Shown: piece after piece, positions 27,273-36,144 of the stretch
Position numbering within the stretch: the first letter of the stretch is position 1
Layout of the letters: the number at the start of each line of letters is the position of its first letter
Assembly: GCF_002964665.1 (NCBI RefSeq)
Contig: NZ_PQBZ01000013.1
Span: forward strand, 372,001 to 436,000
Direction: 5' to 3'
Length of the DNA stretch: 64,000 bases
Source of the DNA: Pseudoalteromonas sp. T1lg23B
GTDB lineage: Bacteria > Pseudomonadota > Gammaproteobacteria > Enterobacterales > Alteromonadaceae
Notes under the pieces: generated by a model
Told to the model about the DNA's origin: nothing
Database searches by the model: none
The model's input: the letters and a program-made list of their open reading frames with translations, nothing else
Position numbers and translations under genes: made by a program

Positions 27273-28301
27273 TTACTGCGCTTTGGCTGATTCTTTGTTT
27301 GTACGCACAGTAATATGCGTCACTTCACTCGCCTTATGCTGGCAGGCTAGGCGGTATCCCTCGGCTAGTTTCGACTTTGATAACCGTGCTTGTTCAGGGG
27401 GGGTTATTTTTAATGCTTGCTCGCTGTGTATTCTGCATAGCCCACACGTGCCACCGCCGCCACAATTGGATGGCAACAATACATTATGCTGCGCCAGTGC
27501 ATCAAACAGAGTTTCTTGCGTGCTTAGGGTGAGCACGCTACTTTGTGCAGTAGCTTGGTCGGTCACTGTCACTTGTTGGCTACTTGGCTTTAGCATTATG
27601 CGTAACTGTCCGGATTTAAAACGTTCAACCAACCAGGTGATCCCTGTCATTGACAGCAGCAATGATGCGATGGCAAATACAATGATCAGCCAGTGATTAA
27701 ACCCGCCAGTATTGAAGTAGTCCATAAAGTGCAGTTTGAGCATTAAATCATGTAGGCGACGGTCGTCATTAAAGTGGCCGAGTACCGCGCCAGAGCTAGC
27801 CTCAATATAAACATTGGTATGGTTGGCATCATCGAGCTTCACCTGCCAAACCGGGTTTTCTTCACGGGGCAGCTCATCAATCGGTGGCGTGAGTAGATGC
27901 GCGGAGGTAATGCTTACTGCGCCATCGTATGATTTGAGTGCAATGGTACGCACCAAGGTTTCGCTCAGAGGTCTTATGTCGCCGCTGTGCGCATCGACCA
28001 AGGTGACGTCTTTGTGTTGATAACCGTGCGCCCCTGACTCAAAAGTGAGTTGATAATAAGGGTGTCCCAAAATCCAAAGTAGTTTGAGTTGTTTAGCGTT
28101 ATCAAACGCCAATTGACTCAGCGGCATGAGCGGCTTAGAGTGCGTTGCGGCGTTATGATCCACTGAGCGAAGGTGCACAGAGCCAGAGGCTTTTTGGTGG
28201 TCCATCAGATTAAAGTACAGACCCGTACCGAGCCAAATTAACAACTGTATGCCAACCAACAGCGACAGCCATTTATGCAGTGATGTATTTAACTTAAACA
28301 T
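27273..28301 (-). CDS. PepSY membrane protein fused to a [2Fe-2S] ferredoxin
   Basis: The 342-residue inner-membrane protein has helix 1 at about residues 11-32 and a periplasmic PepSY-like region (about 35-195) with LVDAHSGDIRPLSE and VYIEASSGAVLG. Helix 2 is at about 202-224. A cytoplasmic plant-type ferredoxin domain (about 244-335) has cluster ligands C280, C286, C289 and C320 in CGGGGTCGLC and LACQHK, like the N-terminal domain of NqrF-type reductases. Histidines H9 (LHKW) and H191 (HFMDY) border the two helices. It is the last gene of the metal-efflux operon and overlaps its neighbour by 1 bp. Inferred role: electron transfer from the cytoplasm to a periplasmic acceptor, perhaps Cu(II). 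This is unproven. Confidence 0.88.
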   Translation of the reverse strand: MFKLNTSLHKWLSLLVGIQLLIWLGTGLYFNLMDHQKASGSVHLRSVDHNAATHSKPLMPLSQLAFDNAKQLKLLWILGHPYYQLTFESGAHGYQHKDVTLVDAHSGDIRPLSETLVRTIALKSYDGAVSITSAHLLTPPIDELPREENPVWQVKLDDANHTNVYIEASSGAVLGHFNDDRRLHDLMLKLHFMDYFNTGGFNHWLIIVFAIASLLLSMTGITWLVERFKSGQLRIMLKPSSQQVTVTDQATAQSSVLTLSTQETLFDALAQHNVLLPSNCGGGGTCGLCRIHSEQALKITPPEQARLSKSKLAEGYRLACQHKASEVTHITVRTNKESAKAQ

Positions 28302-29035
28302 TACTTAGCCCCCGCTTGACTAGTGTTGAATACCCGTTGATAGGTCAGTACCGCGCCCATACACGCGGCGACACAACCGAGCAGCGCAATCAGCAACAAA
28401 AACCAGTTGGCGACGTTTTCACCATCGTCATAATCCATAATGTGAAAACGCCACATCCAGTCAAACGCGCGCCAAGCTAGATGGCGGGTGGTGACAACCT
28501 CAGCGGTGTGCTGATTGATATAAAACGTGGGGGACGAAAATCCTGCAAAGGTAATTTGCCATACGGGAAGATGGCGGGCAGAGAGTTCCGACGGTGTGTT
28601 TTCCACGTCCTTAATAAGAGTAGCGGATGCAACTGCTGCGGAACCGGTAAAGTGATACTGCGCTACGGTTATGGCTTGCGCCTCGTTGAGCGGGGCTAAC
28701 CTTTCACCTGAGCTCGCATCGACAAGTACTTTGCCCTGCGCATGGGTCATAAAACGATAAACCTGTTTATCGAGCAGGTATCCAAGCGTAATATTTTGGG
28801 CATGAGGGTACTCACTGAGCAAGTCGCTCAGTGAGTAGTTTACTTTGTTAAGCGCCAGCGTTTGACTCGATTGCTGTGGTGACGCTTCACGAAGGTGTTC
28901 GACACGAAGGTGTTCTCCGTGAATAAAGTGAATGTCCATACTCACCATATACAATCCCGTTAGCGACCAAATCAAAAACTGTATGCCAACAAAGGCCATT
29001 AGCCATTTATGGTATTTCCTAATCTTTTTTATCAT
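28301..29035 (-). CDS. PepSY-domain membrane protein
   Basis: The 244-residue protein is a paralog of the downstream PepSY-ferredoxin protein without the ferredoxin. Helix 1 is at about 10-31, the periplasmic PepSY part has VLVDASSGERLAPLNEAQA and FYINQHTAEVVTTRH, and helix 2 is at about 208-230. It shares with its neighbour the starts H9-K-W-L and VGIQ-LIW-TGLY and, before helix 2, H198 in FHIMDY. PepSY-TM proteins include siderophore reductases with bis-His heme, so the shared histidines may be ligands, but this is inference. The start overlaps the end of cusA by 17 bp. Confidence 0.85.
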   Translation of the reverse strand: MIKKIRKYHKWLMAFVGIQFLIWSLTGLYMVSMDIHFIHGEHLRVEHLREASPQQSSQTLALNKVNYSLSDLLSEYPHAQNITLGYLLDKQVYRFMTHAQGKVLVDASSGERLAPLNEAQAITVAQYHFTGSAAVASATLIKDVENTPSELSARHLPVWQITFAGFSSPTFYINQHTAEVVTTRHLAWRAFDWMWRFHIMDYDDGENVANWFLLLIALLGCVAACMGAVLTYQRVFNTSQAGAK

Positions 29036-32000
29036 TATTATTTAGGCCTTGATTGAGTAAAACTACCTCTCGGTACTTTACCAAGCTATAAAGGGCGGGC
29101 AATACAATTAAGGTGAGTAACACGGCGCTACTCATCCCGCCGACCATAGGCGCAGCAATTCGGCTCATCACCTCAGACCCTGTACCTGTGCCGTACAAGA
29201 TAGGTAGTAAACCGATGATGATGGTAGCAACGGTCATCATCACTGGACGCACCCGTAATCCAGCACCATGAAGCAAGGCTTCACGGTACATTTCTATGCT
29301 GATTGACTTGCCTGTTTGCTGGGCGTTTTCTTTGAGTTCATTGAGTGCCTGATTTAAATAAACCAGCATGATCACACCAATTTCTACCGCCACGCCAGCC
29401 AGTGCGATAAAGCCAACGCCAACCGCTACTGAGAAGTTAAATCCTTCTAGATACATCAGCCATAGGCCACCAATCATGGCCATAGGTAAGGTGACGATGA
29501 TAATTGCCACTTCTCTAAAAGCCCTAAAATTGAGGTAAAGCAAGATCACGATAATGGCCAGCGTTAACGGCAGCACATAGCTGAGTTTGGCTTTTGCACG
29601 TTCCATGTATTCATATTGCCCCGCCCAAGTGATTGAATACCCTACGGGTAGGTCAAGATTTTCTGCCAAGTATTGTTTGGCGTTCGCCACGTAGGTACCC
29701 ACGTCTACACCATCAATGTCGATAAACGTCCAACCATTAATGCGGGCATTCTCACTTTTAATGCCCGGTGGTCCGTTTTCGATATAAACGTGTGCCACAT
29801 CACCTAGCGCAATACGCTCCCCTGATGGAGTAACCACAGGCAAACGTGCTAATTGTTCAGGTGAATCGCGGTAATCTTGTGGGTAACGCAGATTGACAGG
29901 GTAGCGCTCTTGACCTTCTACGGTCTGAGTGACGTTCATACCGCCAATTGCAGTGGCGACAACCTGCTGTACATCAGCAATATTCAACCCAAAACGGCTA
30001 GCCTTTTGGCGAGAAATATCCACCTTGATGTAACGGCCACCGGCAACCCGCTCTGAATAAACCGAAGCGGTGCCTTCAACATTGGGCAGTAGACGTTCAA
30101 TTTGTTGACCAATTTGTTGGATAACATCTAGGTCGGCACCTGCGACCTTAATGCCAACGGGAGTTTTAATACCGGTAGCCAGCATATCAATGCGAGTTTT
30201 AATCGGCATCACCCAAGCATTGGTCAGTCCTGGAAACTTCACAAGATTATCAAACTCAGCCTTGAGGCTATCGGTTGTCACCCCTTCACGCCATTGTGAT
30301 TTAGGTTTTAACTGAATAAAGGTTTCGATCATGGTCAAAGGTGCTGGGTCGGTCGCGGTTTCGGCGCGGCCCACTTTACCAAATACATTTTCTACTTCAG
30401 GAACGGTGCGAATGAGTTTGTCGGTTTGTTGCAATAACTCACGTGCTTTACCAATGGAAATGCCCGGATAAGTCGTCGGCATATACATTAAATCCCCTTC
30501 ATCAAGGGGAGGAATAAATTCACTACCTATCTTATTGATGGGGTAAAAACCAATGGCTGTGATGGCAATGGCCAAAGCGATGGTGAGTTTTGGAAACTTC
30601 ATCACTTGCGTCAGCACTGGCATATATAGCGCGATGAGCATGCGATTAAGTGGGTTCTTCTTCTCTGAGATCACTTTACCGCGAATGAAGTAACCCATTA
30701 ACACCGGCACCAAGGTAATAGCAAGTCCAGCTGAGGCGGCCATGGCATAGGTTTTGGTATAAGCCAGTGGTGCAAACATGCGGCCTTCTTGCGCTTCTAA
30801 AATAAACACAGGCAAGAAAGATACGGTAATGATGAGCAAGCTGAAAAACAGTGCTGGGCCTACCTCAGAGGCAGACTTAGCAACGATTTGCCAGCGGTTT
30901 TCATCGGTCAGTGGGGTTTTTTCCATATGCTTATGCATGTTTTCGATCATGACGATGGCACCATCCGTCATTGCCCCGATGGCAATGGCAATACCACCAA
31001 GAGACATGATATTAGCGTTGATCCCTTGCATGTACATGATGATAAAAGACACCAAAATGCCCAACGGCAAAGTCACCACAGCAACGATAGATGAGCGTAA
31101 ATGGAATAAAAACACCACACACACCAGCGCCACAACGGCCAGCTCTTCAAGTAGCTTACTCCAAAGGTTATCGACCGCATTTTCAATCAATCGAGAGCGG
31201 TCGTACACTGTGACTACTTCAACCCCCTCGGGGAGTGAGTTTTTCAGCGACGCGAGTTTTTCTTTCACGCCATTAATGGTCTTTTGCGCGTTTTCACCAA
31301 AGCGCATGACCACAACGCCCCCGACCACTTCACCTTCACCATTTAGCTCTGCAATACCGCGGCGCATTTGTGGGCCTAAATTAACCGTTGCCACATCGCC
31401 CACTCGAAGTGGTGTGCCTTGTTCATTGATACCCAGTGGTATTTTTTCAATGTCGCTGACCGATTGAATGTAGCCTGTGGCGGTGACCATGTATTCGGCT
31501 TCTGCCATTTCTACCACAGACGCGCCCGTTTCCTGATTACCTCTTTTTAGCGCCGTTTGAATATGGTTAAGTGGAATGTTGTAGGCGCGCAATTTATCAG
31601 GGTCAACCTGTACCTGATATTGCTTGACCATACCCCCCACAGCTGCCACTTCTGATACACCAGGGACGGTTTGTAGCTCGTACTTTAAGAACCAGTCTTG
31701 AATACTTCTTAGCTGGCTTAAGTCATGTTTACCTGTTTTATCTGCCAACGCGTAAATATACACCCAGCCCACACCGGTGGCATCAGGGCCAAGTTGTGGT
31801 TTCGCGCTCTCAGGGAGACTGGCTGATACTTGACTCAAGTACTCTAGTACGCGGCTTCTTGCCCAATATAAATCGGTGTCATCATCAAAAATAATGTATA
31901 CATATGAGTCACCAAAAAATGAGTAGCCGCGCACAGTTTGCGCACCGGGCACGGAGAGCATGGCGGTGGTCAATGGAAAAGTCACCTGATCCTGAACCAC

Positions 32001-32177
32001 TTGCGGCGCTTGGCCTGGGTAACTAGTTTTGATGATCACCTGTACGTCCGATAGATCCGGAATGGCATCAACGGGCGTGTTTTTAAGGGAGAACACCCCA
32101 GCAAAAGCGATGATGAGCGTTGTCAGCAGTACAAAAAAGCGATTGCCGACGGACCATCGAATGATAGCTTCAATCAT
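29019..32177 (-). CDS. cusA: CusA-type heavy-metal RND efflux pump
   Basis: This is an inner-membrane proton-driven pump of the HME-RND subfamily (1052 aa). RND hallmarks include SYPGQAPQVVQDQVTFPL near the N-terminus, AIGAMTDGAIVMIENMHKHM in the fourth helix region, and the large periplasmic loops. Methionines corresponding to the copper/silver ladder of E. coli CusA are kept in DLMYMPTTYPG, LTMIETFIQLKP and RIDMLATGIKTP, supporting Cu(I)/Ag(I) rather than Zn/Co/Cd specificity. The start ATG 32177 follows the cusB stop by 11 bp. It forms a tripartite pump with the adaptor and outer-membrane channel encoded just upstream. Confidence 0.95.
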   Translation of the reverse strand: MIEAIIRWSVGNRFFVLLTTLIIAFAGVFSLKNTPVDAIPDLSDVQVIIKTSYPGQAPQVVQDQVTFPLTTAMLSVPGAQTVRGYSFFGDSYVYIIFDDDTDLYWARSRVLEYLSQVSASLPESAKPQLGPDATGVGWVYIYALADKTGKHDLSQLRSIQDWFLKYELQTVPGVSEVAAVGGMVKQYQVQVDPDKLRAYNIPLNHIQTALKRGNQETGASVVEMAEAEYMVTATGYIQSVSDIEKIPLGINEQGTPLRVGDVATVNLGPQMRRGIAELNGEGEVVGGVVVMRFGENAQKTINGVKEKLASLKNSLPEGVEVVTVYDRSRLIENAVDNLWSKLLEELAVVALVCVVFLFHLRSSIVAVVTLPLGILVSFIIMYMQGINANIMSLGGIAIAIGAMTDGAIVMIENMHKHMEKTPLTDENRWQIVAKSASEVGPALFFSLLIITVSFLPVFILEAQEGRMFAPLAYTKTYAMAASAGLAITLVPVLMGYFIRGKVISEKKNPLNRMLIALYMPVLTQVMKFPKLTIALAIAITAIGFYPINKIGSEFIPPLDEGDLMYMPTTYPGISIGKARELLQQTDKLIRTVPEVENVFGKVGRAETATDPAPLTMIETFIQLKPKSQWREGVTTDSLKAEFDNLVKFPGLTNAWVMPIKTRIDMLATGIKTPVGIKVAGADLDVIQQIGQQIERLLPNVEGTASVYSERVAGGRYIKVDISRQKASRFGLNIADVQQVVATAIGGMNVTQTVEGQERYPVNLRYPQDYRDSPEQLARLPVVTPSGERIALGDVAHVYIENGPPGIKSENARINGWTFIDIDGVDVGTYVANAKQYLAENLDLPVGYSITWAGQYEYMERAKAKLSYVLPLTLAIIVILLYLNFRAFREVAIIIVTLPMAMIGGLWLMYLEGFNFSVAVGVGFIALAGVAVEIGVIMLVYLNQALNELKENAQQTGKSISIEMYREALLHGAGLRVRPVMMTVATIIIGLLPILYGTGTGSEVMSRIAAPMVGGMSSAVLLTLIVLPALYSLVKYREVVLLNQGLNNNDKKD

Positions 32178-32188
32178 GATTGTGCTCC

Positions 32189-33931
32189 TTACTCGTGGCC
32201 CGTATGTTTACTATGGTCATCGTCATTCATGACGGTCTTTGGCTTTATCTCTACCACCACAAAATCATCTCTAATTTCAAAGGTAAAGGTAACTTCATCA
32301 CCAATTTTTATATCGTCAAGACTCACGTCTTCAGCGATCATAAAGTCCATCGTCGCGGCGGGGCGGTTCCATTTTTCAATCGCGTCGCGGCTAATATTCA
32401 CAATGCGGTTGTCTACATCAATGGCATTGACGAGACCATCGACCGTTGCGCTGCTCACTTGCGGTTCAGAAGAACCCTGCGACATAATGTGAATGCCAGT
32501 GAGTTCATAACTGCCATCCTCTGTTTTACTTACTTCAAAATGCAGTGTTTGCCCAGCACTAAGGGCGTTGATATCCACCTTTTCAGCGACCGTAAAGTCC
32601 ATGGTCATGGTTGGCCAATCCCATGCTTCTACTGGGTCGTGAGTGATGTTAACCATGCGGTGGTCGGCCATCACGTCATTTACTTCCCCTTGCACCCAAA
32701 CTGAGTTGGGTACTTTGTCATGGGTCATACGTTTGAAGTCGGAGTTTTTGCTGGACTCTGAATCTATCAAGAATTGCGCAGAGGTAACGATTTTATCTTC
32801 TTCGTTGAGGCCTTCTAAAATTTCGATTTTGTCTTTACCGACTCGACCTATCGTTACTGCAATCGATTTAAATTGTCCGTCACCAAGGGCCAGTACCACA
32901 CGGTCTTGCTTGCCTGTTCTGATCACGGCTTCTTTTGGTACTAGAATAACGGGCTCATCAAGATTGGTATGAATGGCCACCTGAGCAAACATGTTGGGTT
33001 TAAGCTCAAAGTTGGGGTTATCGAACTTGAGTCTGACTCGCAGCGTACGGGTTTTGCTATTTAGAGCAGGGTAAACATAGTCGACCGTCCCATTCCATTG
33101 TTTTCCGGGCAGATAATCAAGGGTCATAGAAACGGGCTGTCCTTGTGAAATCAAAGAGGTATCACGTTCAAAGACTTCGGCTTCTACCCACACTTGATTG
33201 AGCTGAGCAATACTCATCAAGGTTGTACCGGGCTTCACATAAAACCCTTCACGAATTTTCAAACCATCAATAACGCCCGACTGAGGTGAATAAAAGGTGA
33301 TGGTTTGCTGTACTTTCTGATTTTTTTCCAACGCATTGATGAATTGCTCAGACAGTTGTAGCGCCTTTAAACGATCTTTCGCCGCGCCTATCAAAGAGCC
33401 ATTATTACGCTTTAGCGCTAGCAATAGCTCTTCCTGCGCATTAACCAACTGGGGAGAATACAGAGTGTACAAGGGCTGGCCCTTTTCAACGGGGTTTCCC
33501 GCGGCCTTTACATAGAGCTTCTCTATCCAGCCATCAACACGCGGATGGATATGAATTAATTTGTCTTCATCATATTGCACGTAACCTACCGTTGAAATCT
33601 GAGTATGCATCGCTGCATATTCAACGGGGGCAGTTCTGACGCCCAAATTATTGACCACATGAGGGGCAATCTTAACACTACCGGGACCTGCATCATTTGC
33701 TCCGCTATCTTCCTCATACACAGGAATAAGATCCATGCCCATCGGAGATTTACCCGGTTTATCGCGACGATAGTTAGCGTCCATCGGGGCCACCCAGTAC
33801 AGTGGCTTTTTCTCCTGAGAATCAGAAGCTTGAGTTTGTTCGCTATGATTTTCTGGTAGTAAGCTCATCGCCGCAGTGCCAAGTGCAATACCGACAAATA
33901 ATGCGATGAGGGTTTTGTGATTTGAAGACAT
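32189..33931 (-). CDS. cusB: CusB-type adaptor with metal-binding N-terminus and two CusF-like domains
   Basis: This periplasmic adaptor (580 aa) starts with a single N-terminal helix (about 7-25), then a heavy-metal-binding domain (YWVAPMD...SPMGMDLIPVYE, 45-73). The barrel-sandwich and helical-hairpin adaptor core follows (about 90-395). Two CusF-like domains come last. The first (about 411-482) keeps the Cu(I) ligands H431, W439, M442 and M444 (HDPVEAWDWPTMTMDF). The second (about 496-565) has R515, R523, A526 and only M528 (RDAIEKWNRPAATMDF), so it has lost the site. The tail DDDHSKHTGHE is metal-binding in composition. In E. coli CusF is a separate chaperone; here it is fused. The stop of cusC overlaps this gene's start by 1 bp. 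Confidence 0.93.
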   Translation of the reverse strand: MSSNHKTLIALFVGIALGTAAMSLLPENHSEQTQASDSQEKKPLYWVAPMDANYRRDKPGKSPMGMDLIPVYEEDSGANDAGPGSVKIAPHVVNNLGVRTAPVEYAAMHTQISTVGYVQYDEDKLIHIHPRVDGWIEKLYVKAAGNPVEKGQPLYTLYSPQLVNAQEELLLALKRNNGSLIGAAKDRLKALQLSEQFINALEKNQKVQQTITFYSPQSGVIDGLKIREGFYVKPGTTLMSIAQLNQVWVEAEVFERDTSLISQGQPVSMTLDYLPGKQWNGTVDYVYPALNSKTRTLRVRLKFDNPNFELKPNMFAQVAIHTNLDEPVILVPKEAVIRTGKQDRVVLALGDGQFKSIAVTIGRVGKDKIEILEGLNEEDKIVTSAQFLIDSESSKNSDFKRMTHDKVPNSVWVQGEVNDVMADHRMVNITHDPVEAWDWPTMTMDFTVAEKVDINALSAGQTLHFEVSKTEDGSYELTGIHIMSQGSSEPQVSSATVDGLVNAIDVDNRIVNISRDAIEKWNRPAATMDFMIAEDVSLDDIKIGDEVTFTFEIRDDFVVVEIKPKTVMNDDDHSKHTGHE

Positions 33932-35322
33932 TAGTTTGCTCCCAAAGAATGAGACTGCGCAGCAGCAGGTTGAGTGGCTTGTGTAAGCAAGTAATTAATA
34001 CGGGAAACGGCTTTCAGCGCATCCACATCAATTTTTAACGCGGCAATACGGGCGTTGAGTTCGGCAATACGTGCTCGTACAACTTCGGCAAAGTCGCCAT
34101 CATCACTGGTATAGGCGGTCAATGCGGCTTCAGCTTGATAGTGAGCCTGTTTTAACAGTTGTGTGGCATACAGCGCTTGTCTATCTGAGAGGCGATTGAG
34201 TAGCTTAAGCTCTTTTTCAACGGCACTAATCATTTGTTTAACCATCAATAACTTGTCGGTTTTAACTGCCTCTGATTCGGCAATGGCGGCGGCGACTTGT
34301 TTATCTTGTTTGTTTTCAGTGAACAGCGGTAAGTCAAAAGTGACACCGACCGAGAAGAGATCAGCGCGACTCATGCCTGAGGGCATATCTTCACGATAGC
34401 CATAGCTTGCGTTCACTCCCCACTGTGGCTGGTATTGTTGTTTGTTTAACGCAATGGTTTGTTCAGACACCTGCTGTTTAACATCAATCGCGCGATTGAC
34501 AGGGTGGTTTATTAATAACTTAGCCAGCTCATTGCGCGAGTAATTCGCAGGTTTAAGTAACTGTGCATAAGCCAGTTCAAGACGGGGTAACTCGCCCGAT
34601 ACGGTTAGAATGCTTGTTTGATTATCGAAGTCATAGGCTGCGGCAAGATTGCTTGCGTCATAAATGTGCAGCCATTCGTTAAGCTGTGCAATTGCCGTTT
34701 CGAGTTTTTGTTGCTCGACTGTCAGGCGGTCTTCAAGCTGAATAAGCTCTAACTGAGCACGTACAACGTCCTGCTGTCTGGTTTTACCTACCACACTGGA
34801 ATAACTGGCTTTGGCAACCTCAGCAATTTGCTCAAATAGCACTCGGTCTTGTTTGATCAAAGCAATGGTTCTTTGTGCCAGATAAGCGTCTAACCAAAGC
34901 TGAGTGACATTACTTTGTAATTTGGCTTCTCTATCTTGTCTTTGCAGCGGAAATTGTGTCGCAGAAAGCTTTAGTTGATTGCTTTTGATTGCCAGACTGT
35001 CACCTCGGCCGAACATCTGTGATACACCCACCTTAAATTGGGTCATGCCTTCTTGCGCAAAATCCCAGCCATCGGTTGGTAAGTTCATCATTCCTATCGA
35101 CACTTTCGGGTCGGGTAAGGTATTGGCCGCAACACTGGACTGTTCAACCGCTCGTTGCTTTAGCTGGTTGCCATGCAACCAAGGATCGTTTTGTTGAGCA
35201 AGCTGTATGGCCTGCTCGAGAGAAATCGTGTGTCGTTGTTCGCCAGCTGCTGTTTTAGCCGCAACGGTGATCGGCAGCGTTAAAGCTATCAAAACAATAT
35301 TTAAAAAATAGTTGTGCTTCAT
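33931..35322 (-). CDS. cusC: CusC-type outer-membrane efflux channel
   Basis: This TolC-family outer-membrane factor (463 aa) has a signal peptide (MKHNYFLNIVLIALTLPITVAA), then the two-fold repeated helical-hairpin layout typical of outer-membrane efflux proteins. It is rich in Gln, Ala and Leu coiled-coil segments (DRLTVEQQKLETAIAQLNEW). No lipobox cysteine is evident, unlike E. coli CusC. It is encoded directly before the adaptor and pump, and the three should form the export channel. ATG 35322 is the natural start. Confidence 0.9.
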   Translation of the reverse strand: MKHNYFLNIVLIALTLPITVAAKTAAGEQRHTISLEQAIQLAQQNDPWLHGNQLKQRAVEQSSVAANTLPDPKVSIGMMNLPTDGWDFAQEGMTQFKVGVSQMFGRGDSLAIKSNQLKLSATQFPLQRQDREAKLQSNVTQLWLDAYLAQRTIALIKQDRVLFEQIAEVAKASYSSVVGKTRQQDVVRAQLELIQLEDRLTVEQQKLETAIAQLNEWLHIYDASNLAAAYDFDNQTSILTVSGELPRLELAYAQLLKPANYSRNELAKLLINHPVNRAIDVKQQVSEQTIALNKQQYQPQWGVNASYGYREDMPSGMSRADLFSVGVTFDLPLFTENKQDKQVAAAIAESEAVKTDKLLMVKQMISAVEKELKLLNRLSDRQALYATQLLKQAHYQAEAALTAYTSDDGDFAEVVRARIAELNARIAALKIDVDALKAVSRINYLLTQATQPAAAQSHSLGAN

Positions 35323-35428
35323 ATGTGTGTCCCCAGAGTTAACTGGACTGATTTATGCGCTAGATTAACGCAGTAATAATTATTAAAAATATGCTGTGCC
35401 TGTGAATTTTGGGCGCAATTACCCTGTA

Positions 35429-35797
35429 TTAGGCAAAAATCGGTGGACGATAGAGAGAACTAGAGATGGCGCGAGGAGCCTGAGGGAATGAACGAATGAT
35501 GACTTCCGAGTAATACAGTGCCGACGTTGTTGCCAAATATGAGCTTAGATAATGAATCGAAGTACAAGCACTGGCAGGACAGGTGCAGTCGGTATCACAG
35601 CAATCTGCTGCGCTGGACATGTTACTGTGGTCCATGTTAGCGCTCATAGTCATTTTGGTGCTGTGATCCATGGTCATCATTGCTTGATGGTTATCCAATG
35701 ACATATCACAAGGCATAGCAGCATACGCCAACACTTGCCCTGTAAAGGCAATGAGCATTGAAAGCGTCACTAATATGGTTGAAAGTGATTTGAACAT
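35429..35797 (-). CDS. Secreted Met/His/Cys-rich protein, CopL-like
   Basis: The 122-residue secreted protein has a signal peptide (about 1-24, ending GQVLA). The region 28-77 is very rich in metal-binding residues: PCDMSLDNHQAMMTMDHSTK, then MTMSANMDHSNM, then DCCDTDCTCPASAC. The C-terminal SSLYRPPIFA resembles the end of CopL/DUF2946-type proteins. It is first in the operon, 106 bp before cusC, and may bind copper in the periplasm or act as a copper-sensing leader product. The assignment is by composition and context only. Confidence 0.72.
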   Translation of the reverse strand: MFKSLSTILVTLSMLIAFTGQVLAYAAMPCDMSLDNHQAMMTMDHSTKMTMSANMDHSNMSSAADCCDTDCTCPASACTSIHYLSSYLATTSALYYSEVIIRSFPQAPRAISSSLYRPPIFA

Positions 35798-36144
35798 AAC
35801 AAAACCGATAACTGAATCACCGCAAATGCTACGACAATTTTATTGCCAAGTAAACATACAGGTTGTATCGGTGTGACATTACAGCACCGTGTCGCTGTCG
35901 TCTATTTGTGATTTTCATGAAATAAAAGTGCCATTGAGCGTGAATAAAATTCATTTACCAGTTTTAGAGGTCGCTTTTATTGCTTAGCCTAGGAGCGCAG
36001 GGCGCTGGCAGCATGTTAGATTGGTTTGTTGCTGTATTTCGAGTAATGATAATGGTGTCAATTCCGATTTTTGCCACAAAAATGTCATAAAATCTTGCTA
36101 ATTTGCTGGGCTATTATTTGGTCGATTGTTCGTTGGTTACAGGC
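35798..36144. other. Intergenic region before the metal-efflux operon
   Basis: This is 347 bp between divergent genes. The minus-strand operon promoter must lie in the left half. A small dyad GATACAACCTGTATG (minus strand, about 35849-35863) is the only notable feature near its start, and it does not match the CueR or CusR boxes I know. No small gene is apparent. Confidence 0.35.

Noticed and set aside
27265..27696. A 143-codon plus-strand frame in the PepSY-ferredoxin gene
   Set aside because: It is antisense to the cysteine-rich ferredoxin region, which explains its odd composition.
30778..31467. A 229-codon plus-strand open frame inside cusA
   Set aside because: It lies antisense within a strongly supported RND pump and has low-complexity Ser/Thr/Met composition with no ribosome binding site. 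It is a shadow frame.
32180..32704. A 174-codon plus-strand open frame across the cusA/cusB junction
   Set aside because: It is antisense to the 3' end of cusB; the apparent repeats in its translation simply mirror the duplicated CusF-like domains on the other strand.
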